Shown here: positions 6,224-10,622 of the stretch, in pieces | Numbering within the stretch: position 1 is the stretch's first letter | How the letters are laid out: every line of letters begins with the position of its first letter | Origin: JAYEHK01 sp034659475 | GTDB lineage: Bacteria; Bacillota; Syntrophomonadia; Syntrophomonadales; Syntrophomonadaceae | Direction of reading: 5' to 3' | DNA: 10,622 nucleotides | NCBI GenBank assembly: GCA_034659475.1 | Contig: JAYEHK010000142.1 | Location: forward strand, 1 to 10,622 | Program-made: the position numbers and the translations under genes | Notes under the pieces: model-generated | The model's database searches: none | What the model saw: the letters and a program-made list of their open reading frames with translations, nothing else | What the model was told of the DNA's origin: nothing

Positions 6224-7756
6224 TTGAGAACCAGGCGGATAATGTTATGCTTAATAATGACTTTCATTCTAACCTTGCAAACTGGGGGATTTCTTTTTGC
6301 AGCTCAACCCGCCAGTGAACAGGTAGAACAGAGCATATCTAATGCTATTCAATACTTGCATACCGTTCAAAACCCCGATGGAGGATTTCCCTGGAAAGAA
6401 GGTGGTTCAAGTAGTCAGACTGCAACAAGCTGGGTATTAATGTCTCTAAGAGCAGCAGGAGAAGATTTTTTTTCTACTAAATGGGTACCTGCAGGTAAGA
6501 GTCCGGTTACTTATCTTCAGAACTGTGAAACAGTTCTGGAAAGCACCTGCGATTATGACCGAACCCTGCTAAGTTTGACCTGTGCCGATCAAAAGCCGGA
6601 ATACAATGGAATTAATCTGGTAGATCAGATTAAATCCTTTCAACAACAGGATGGACAGTTTGCGCAGCTATCTCTGGGTGAAGAAGGGTTTATCAATTCT
6701 CACATGTGGTCGATCCTCGCTTTACTGTCAGATGGAGAAAAGATACCTCAGCAACAGCAGTCCTTGCAATGGCTAATAGAATGCCAGAATGAAGATGGCG
6801 GTTTTGGCTGGTATAAGGATGTTGATAGTGATGCTGATGATACAGCGGTGGCCATTCAAGCTATGGTACTTCTTGGTGAGGAGCCTGCAAAATCTACAGC
6901 CATAAATGATGCTTTTGCCTACCTGAAGTCGTGCCAGCAGGATGAGGGCGGTTTCAGCACTGGTTGGACGGGAACCCGGTCTAATGCCAATACCGATAGC
7001 TGGGTTTTACAGGCATTGATTGCTGCTGGTGAAGATCCTGAAGGAGAACGATGGACTGTCAAAGGTAATGATGTCATTAGCCATCTGTTAAGCCTTCAGA
7101 GTAGTTCTGGACAATTTTTGTGGATGTCAGACCAGAGTTCTGCACCACTCAATACTACTGCTTTTGCCATTATGGCCCTGGCAGGTAAGGCTTTACCCGT
7201 AAATATTGATTATCAACCGGCTGATACTGAAAATACTGTCAGGATGTTCACAGATCTATCAGATACATGTTGGGCTTATGAACCCATTATGAAGCTAGTA
7301 GATGCGGGAATATTGAGCGGCTATCCAGATAGGAGTTTTAGACCTGATAGTTCAGTAAGCAGGGCTGAGTTTACGAAGTTTATTGTTTCTGGCTTAGGGT
7401 TGGAAAGCAGCGGGACAGAGGAAACGAAGGTATTTCCTGATGTATCAGTAGATTACTGGGCTCACAAGTATATATCCATCGCAGTGGATAGAGGATTTAT
7501 TAAAGGTCGGACTGATGGCAGCTTTGATCCTAATGGTAAAATTAGTGGGGCTGAATTAGCTACTATATTGATCAGGGTTCTGGAACCAGCTAATGCAGCT
7601 AATTTAAAGGCAGAACCGTACTGGTATTCTGCTTATGTACAGGTTGCAACAGATAGTGGACTTCTATATCCGAATTTCTTTGCCGAGAAAAGTGCCAGCC
7701 GGGCAGAATGTGCTGATAGTATTGTACGTCTGCAAAAATTACTGGTCCATAAGTAG
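6224..7756 (+). CDS. S-layer-anchored squalene-cyclase-like alpha-barrel protein, probable corrinoid capture
   Basis: A 510-residue secreted protein. The start is TTG 6224, fixed by AAGGGGG 7 bases upstream. Residues 1-27 form a signal peptide ending near LFAAQPA. Residues about 30-325 contain five prenyltransferase/squalene-oxidase type repeats with the pattern Q..DGGF..........TAW....L.AGE, for example VQNPDGGFPW, CQNEDGGFGW and CQQDEGGFST; these build an alpha/alpha barrel. Residues about 339-397, 401-460 and 461-510 are three SLH domains (first with FTDLSDTCWAYEPI, second with FPDVSVDYWAHKYI, third shorter), which attach proteins to secondary cell-wall polymer. No catalytic DxDD or metal site of true cyclases or prenyltransferases is seen. 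The alpha barrel is the fold of the large transcobalamin/intrinsic factor domain. With the DUF4430 lipoprotein in the same operon, corrinoid capture at the cell surface is the best inference. Confidence 0.88.
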   Translation: MRTRRIMLCLIMTFILTLQTGGFLFAAQPASEQVEQSISNAIQYLHTVQNPDGGFPWKEGGSSSQTATSWVLMSLRAAGEDFFSTKWVPAGKSPVTYLQNCETVLESTCDYDRTLLSLTCADQKPEYNGINLVDQIKSFQQQDGQFAQLSLGEEGFINSHMWSILALLSDGEKIPQQQQSLQWLIECQNEDGGFGWYKDVDSDADDTAVAIQAMVLLGEEPAKSTAINDAFAYLKSCQQDEGGFSTGWTGTRSNANTDSWVLQALIAAGEDPEGERWTVKGNDVISHLLSLQSSSGQFLWMSDQSSAPLNTTAFAIMALAGKALPVNIDYQPADTENTVRMFTDLSDTCWAYEPIMKLVDAGILSGYPDRSFRPDSSVSRAEFTKFIVSGLGLESSGTEETKVFPDVSVDYWAHKYISIAVDRGFIKGRTDGSFDPNGKISGAELATILIRVLEPANAANLKAEPYWYSAYVQVATDSGLLYPNFFAEKSASRAECADSIVRLQKLLVHK

Positions 7757-7789
7757 AACTTATTATGTAGGATAAACGAGGTCATGTTA

Positions 7790-8464
7790 ATGAAGAATAG
7801 GTATCTTGTAGTTGTTTTGTGTATAGCTGTGCTGCTATTAGCCAGTATTATTCCAGAAAATCCGTTATATCGTATTAATTGGGCGCTGTTAGTAACGATT
7901 ATTATTGGAATTATTATTTTATCAAGCTTCTGGTTCTTTGAAAAAAGCGAAATGAATACCATACAGATTGCTTTAATAGCCACTACGGCGTCTCTGGCGG
8001 CTATATCGAGAGTTGTATTTGCTGGGATAGTTAACGTTCAGCCCGCTACCTTTATCATAATGATTACTGGATATATTTTTGGTCCTCAGACAGGATTTAT
8101 GGTAGGAGCAGTATGTGCATTAGTATCTAACTTCTTTTTGGGACAGGGCCCATGGACTCCGTGGCAGATGTTTGCATGGGGGATATGTGGAGTCCTTGGA
8201 GCTATTATGGGGGGGAGCCAGAGAGAATATAAGAACATATCCTTTGCTATATTTGCAGGGGTATGTGGTTATATTTTTGGCTTAATCATGAATCTATGGC
8301 ACTGGATTGCTTTTGTTTATCCGCTTACATGGAAGACATTCCTGGCTACCTATGCGGTCAGTCTGCCTTTTGACACTCTTCATGCGGTGGGAAATGTTGT
8401 TTTTGTAGTTATTTTTGGTAAAGCATTTTATACAATTTTACTGCGATTCAAAAAATATGTATAA
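7790..8464 (+). CDS. ECF transporter S component, probable corrinoid specificity
   Basis: A 224-residue integral membrane protein. ATG 7790 is preferred over ATG 7784 because GAGG (7778-7781) is 8 bases before it and only 2 bases before the other. Residues about 5-22 and 30-50 are two extra N-terminal membrane segments. The S-component core follows, beginning MNTIQIALIATTASLAAISR, with NVQPATFIIMITGYIFGPQTG and NFFLGQGPWTPWQMFAWGI, a segment typical of vitamin S components (loop that closes over the substrate, then AWGxxG helix). It is the specificity subunit for the EcfT/EcfA genes upstream. Substrate is inferred from the cobalamin riboswitch and the transcobalamin-like neighbours, in the manner of CbrT-type transporters; I cannot assign it to the CbrT family from sequence alone. 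The gene's last bases overlap the start of the next frame at 8457. Confidence 0.88.
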   Translation: MKNRYLVVVLCIAVLLLASIIPENPLYRINWALLVTIIIGIIILSSFWFFEKSEMNTIQIALIATTASLAAISRVVFAGIVNVQPATFIIMITGYIFGPQTGFMVGAVCALVSNFFLGQGPWTPWQMFAWGICGVLGAIMGGSQREYKNISFAIFAGVCGYIFGLIMNLWHWIAFVYPLTWKTFLATYAVSLPFDTLHAVGNVVFVVIFGKAFYTILLRFKKYV

Positions 8465-8875
8465 CGCACTGATTATTATTGTAGGCCCAGGAAAACTTCC
8501 TCAACTAGGGGGAGCAATTGGGAAGGCTATGAAAAGCTTTAGGAAGGCCAGTGTGATGGCAAATCATCGCTGGTTGCAGTTGGGAATGGTCAGTATTTTG
8601 GTGGGGGAGTGCAAATTGCACCTGCTGCCAGGGTGAATGATGGCTTATTGGATGTGGTAATTCTCAAAGACTTTAAAAAGATGGAATTGATTCGTAATTT
8701 ACCGAAAGCATATAGAGGTTTGCATACAGGTCATAAAAAGATACAAATTTTTACCGGCAATAATGTGAAAATTGTATCTTCGGAGGAAATTTATGTAGAA
8801 CTGGATGGTGAAACACCCGGGAAAAGTAATTGTGAATTCACGATTAAGCATGCTGATTTGAAAGTGATTTATTAA
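8457..8875 (+). pseudogene. Diacylglycerol/lipid kinase (YegS/BmrU-type) with internal deletion and frameshift
   Basis: ATG 8457, inside the end of the S-component gene, begins MYNALIIIVGPG, which fits the start of the DAGK catalytic family (MxALIIxNPxAG). The next residues, LGGAIGKAMKSFRKAS, correspond to a region normally about 120-150 residues further on, so the ATP-binding GGDGT core is deleted. Around 8550-8560 the frame changes. In the new frame the protein continues DGKSSLVAVGNGQYFGGG, then VQIAPAARVNDGLLDVV to the natural end at 8873-8875 (..HADLKVIY). What remains is about 140 of roughly 300 residues and lacks the active site. The usual enzyme phosphorylates lipid substrates at the membrane. 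The C-terminal open frame alone (from 8609) is not a plausible protein. Confidence 0.85.
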
Positions 8876-8887
8876 AATAATAAGCTG

Positions 8888-8924
8888 AAAACGAACCTTG
8901 ATGTTTTAAGGTTCGTTTTATTTT
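8888..8924. terminator. Bidirectional terminator between convergent genes
   Basis: A perfect 12-bp inverted repeat, AAAACGAACCTT (8888-8899) and AAGGTTCGTTTT (8908-8919), with an 8-base loop. T-runs lie on both sides (TTTTATTTTT to the right, and the complement of the left A-run to the left). It sits between the + strand kinase remnant and the - strand cyclase gene, so it can end transcription from both sides. Confidence 0.92.
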
Positions 8925-8946
8925 TAGGATAAAGAAGAAAGTCCCA

Positions 8947-10143
8947 TTAATTGTTCTCTCTATTATATGAAACCTTATTACGACCTGATTGTTTGGATAG
9001 ATATAAGCCTTCATCAGCACTTTTTATTAGCATTCGTTCTGTATTACCATCGATAGGAAATGCTGCGATGCCGATGGATACTGTACAGCCAAGTACAGAA
9101 GACTCTACGCTTTGTCTGATTCTTTCGGCGATAATTCTTGCGTCTTCAACAGTTGTTTTTGGGAGAACAACGATGAATTCGTCACCACCGTAACGCCCAA
9201 GGCTGTCAATATTACGAATACTTTTGTTGGCTGTTGCAGCCAGCTGTTTAAGGGTCATATCACCATAGATATGGCCTTTTTCGTCATTAATGGCTTTGAA
9301 GTTGTCAATATCAAACATCAAAATGGTAAAAGGGTCTGGGTTTCTTGTGTTTATTAATGCATTAATAATACCTAATATGTTGATTTTGTTATAAATATTA
9401 GTTAGTGCGTCAATTCTGGAGATATCGAGTAAATGTCTGTTAGAACGTTCAATTTCCAAGGTTCTCTTTTTAACTTCAGTGTCAATAGAACGATTCAGAG
9501 CAGCCAGTTTTTGCTTAAGTTCTTGATTTGCTTCTAAAATCTCATTCGTTGTATTGGAATAGGTTTGTTGATAAAAGTAGATTAAGAATAACAAGGTTGA
9601 TAAGCCAATCATAAAAAGGTAAACAGATTTAACGGCAAACACCTGTGGTGTGACCAGTAATATTTGGGCACCACTTAGAAGGAGTAAGGAATAGGTTGGC
9701 AAAGAAATTTTTTTATGGGTACGTTGTAACAGAAAAATATAAGACAGGGCACTAATAATTATCAAGTAAGGGAAAAAGCGTGTTAATCGGTTGGTTGCTA
9801 TAAAAGGTAGATTCACCTGACAAAATGCCAGGGCGACCGCAATTAAAACAAACACGCTTAAATAATTGAATTGAGGGTTTGGATTTTTATAACTGGTTAA
9901 AAGAATGATGATTGATAGAAGCAATGGGACCAATTGTGACAATAATAAAAAAAATATTGGTACATGGGTAGTTGAATTGAGTAAGATGCTACTAATAATT
10001 ATAAAGGGGAAAACAAATACAGATGAGGTTAAGCCAAGCTTTAAGGAAGACTTGTGAAAAGAGAGTGTTTTGTTAGTAATCAACAGACACATACACAAAG
10101 TAATAAACAAGGATATTTTATTTATAGGGTCTAGAATGATCAT
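8947..10143 (-). CDS. Membrane-bound GGDEF diguanylate cyclase
   Basis: A 398-residue protein that should make cyclic di-GMP from two GTP. The start ATG (10141-10143) follows GGGAG on the - strand. Residues 1-200 contain about seven hydrophobic segments forming a membrane sensor region without a recognised named domain. Residues about 200-240 are a charged, heptad-like linker (EANQELKQKLAALNRS...EVKKRTLEIERSNRHL), probably a coiled-coil signalling helix. Residues about 240-398 are the GGDEF domain: NIYNKINILGIIN, FDIDNFKAINDEKGH (metal-binding Asp), the active site GGDEF at 319-323, and the product-inhibition I-site RNID at 310-313, five residues before it. All key residues are intact, so activity and feedback inhibition are expected. 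It is transcribed towards the corrinoid operon and has no obvious functional link to it. Confidence 0.93.
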   Translation of the reverse strand: MIILDPINKISLFITLCMCLLITNKTLSFHKSSLKLGLTSSVFVFPFIIISSILLNSTTHVPIFFLLLSQLVPLLLSIIILLTSYKNPNPQFNYLSVFVLIAVALAFCQVNLPFIATNRLTRFFPYLIIISALSYIFLLQRTHKKISLPTYSLLLLSGAQILLVTPQVFAVKSVYLFMIGLSTLLFLIYFYQQTYSNTTNEILEANQELKQKLAALNRSIDTEVKKRTLEIERSNRHLLDISRIDALTNIYNKINILGIINALINTRNPDPFTILMFDIDNFKAINDEKGHIYGDMTLKQLAATANKSIRNIDSLGRYGGDEFIVVLPKTTVEDARIIAERIRQSVESSVLGCTVSIGIAAFPIDGNTERMLIKSADEGLYLSKQSGRNKVSYNRENN

Positions 10144-10440
10144 CTTGGTTCTCCCATCATTGATTACCTATAAAGGCAACTTTGTAATGTTATATTTTAT
10201 GATAGCACAAAGTATAAAAATCTATATAGATCGTATATGAAAATATCTGTGAAAAAGGCATTGATGATCTATAACAAAAGCCAGGAGCAGGAAGAATAAC
10301 CGGTCTAAAAGTTATCCAAACACGTTTTTGTCTATGATATACGCAATAATTATTGTTATCACTTTGCATATTGCATAGAAAAGGTAGGCGGAACAACAAT
10401 AGATAAACCTCGATTAACAGTGGAGTTAAGGGACACGCTG
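10144..10440. other. Intergenic region upstream of the diguanylate cyclase, no gene seen
   Basis: About 300 bases of AT-rich sequence without a supported gene. It contains a perfect palindrome ATCTATATAGAT (10220-10231) upstream of the cyclase start, which could be a regulator site or part of its promoter. Near 10381-10488 a + strand frame without a start codon reads as a 35-residue peptide (..TTIDKPRLTVELRDTLPG..). I cannot assign it, and it runs into the promoter below, so it is probably fortuitous or a gene remnant. Confidence 0.4.
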
Positions 10441-10476
10441 CCTGGTGTGCTAATTAAAAAAAGTCGTAAAATGGCG

Positions 10477-10506
10477 TTGACAGTTTAGTGCTGGAGATGA
10501 TAAGAT
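10477..10506 (+). promoter_or_regulatory. Strong promoter, probably of an rRNA operon
   Basis: A perfect -35 TTGACA (10477-10482), an 18-base spacer and TAAGAT (10501-10506) as -10. An A-rich stretch at 10451-10471 (AATTAAAAAAAGTCGTAAAA) lies just upstream, in the place of an UP element as in rRNA promoters. A start nucleotide about 7-9 bases after the -10 would open the structured leader that fills the rest of the window. Confidence 0.65.
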
Positions 10507-10512
10507 ACTTCT

Positions 10513-10622
10513 TGCCGCGAGACGGAAGTCAAGCGAGCAAAGCTCTTGATAAAACAGAACAAAGAGAACGAAAAGTGCGAATCAAGTTTGTAACTTGTGA
10601 AAGCAAGTGAACAAACGGTCCA
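10513..10622 (+). other. Putative rRNA operon leader (upstream of 16S rRNA)
   Basis: No reading frame or tRNA is seen here. The segment CTCTTGATAAAACAGAACAAAG (10541 onwards) resembles the CTTTGAAAACTGAACA-type element that precedes rRNA genes in Firmicutes. CAAGTT-TGT-AACTTG (10583-10597) is a perfect 6-bp hairpin. Together with the strong promoter and the 5S end at the other side of the window, this points to a precursor-rRNA leader with the 16S gene starting beyond the window edge. This cannot be confirmed from the window. Confidence 0.5.

Noticed and set aside
10381..10488. A 35-residue + strand peptide ending in the terminal promoter
   Set aside because: No start codon or ribosome site, no family match, and it overlaps the -35 element of a strong promoter.
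1..10622. CRISPR array, transposase or phage genes
   Set aside because: No regularly spaced repeats, no transposase motifs and no terminal inverted repeats around target duplications were seen on either strand.

Overview
The window looks like a chromosomal segment of a low-to-moderate G+C, monoderm-derived anaerobic Firmicute (Clostridia, Peptococcaceae-like or Negativicutes-like). The evidence is an S-layer-homology (SLH) anchored protein, ECF-type vitamin transport, Firmicutes-type Shine-Dalgarno sites and a cobalamin riboswitch. I cannot name the genus. The segment appears to lie between two rRNA operons on the + strand: its first 33 bases read as the 3' end of a 5S rRNA followed by a terminator, and its last ~150 bases read as an rRNA-type promoter and leader.

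Region 1 (about 80-1540) is a graveyard of cobamide-assembly genes. It holds a cobT fragment joined in frame to the tail of cobU (188-490). Next is an alpha-ribazole-phosphatase/histidine-phosphatase gene (cobC-like, 623-1213) with one amber codon replacing a conserved glutamine at codon 20. After that comes a remnant resembling a NusG domain II protein (1377-1538).

Region 2 (about 1560-8464) is an apparently functional, riboswitch-controlled corrinoid uptake operon. A cobalamin riboswitch (1576-1812) is followed by a short leader ORF that ends inside a strong terminator (1891-1917). Then come a frameshifted, truncated secreted-protein gene (1980-2242), a lipoprotein with a DUF4430 (transcobalamin C-terminal-like) domain, EcfT, a double-ATPase EcfA, a secreted protein with squalene-cyclase/prenyltransferase-type alpha-barrel repeats plus three SLH domains, and an ECF S component. 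The two extracellular proteins together carry the same two fold types that make up animal transcobalamin and intrinsic factor (alpha6/alpha6 barrel plus small beta domain), here split over two genes and anchored to the S-layer/wall and to the membrane respectively. My inference is a capture relay: wall-bound alpha-barrel protein and lipoprotein hand the corrinoid to the ECF transporter.

Region 3 (8457-10143) contains an internally deleted and frameshifted lipid/diacylglycerol kinase (YegS/BmrU-type) pseudogene directly overlapping the end of the S-component gene, a strong bidirectional terminator, and a convergent membrane-bound GGDEF diguanylate cyclase on the - strand. Region 4 (10144-10622) is non-coding, with an A-rich element, a TTGACA promoter and what looks like the leader of the next rRNA operon.

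The overall picture is decay of local nucleotide-loop assembly genes (cobT, cobU, cobC) beside a retained import system for corrinoids. Whether intact copies of the lost genes exist elsewhere in the genome cannot be seen here.
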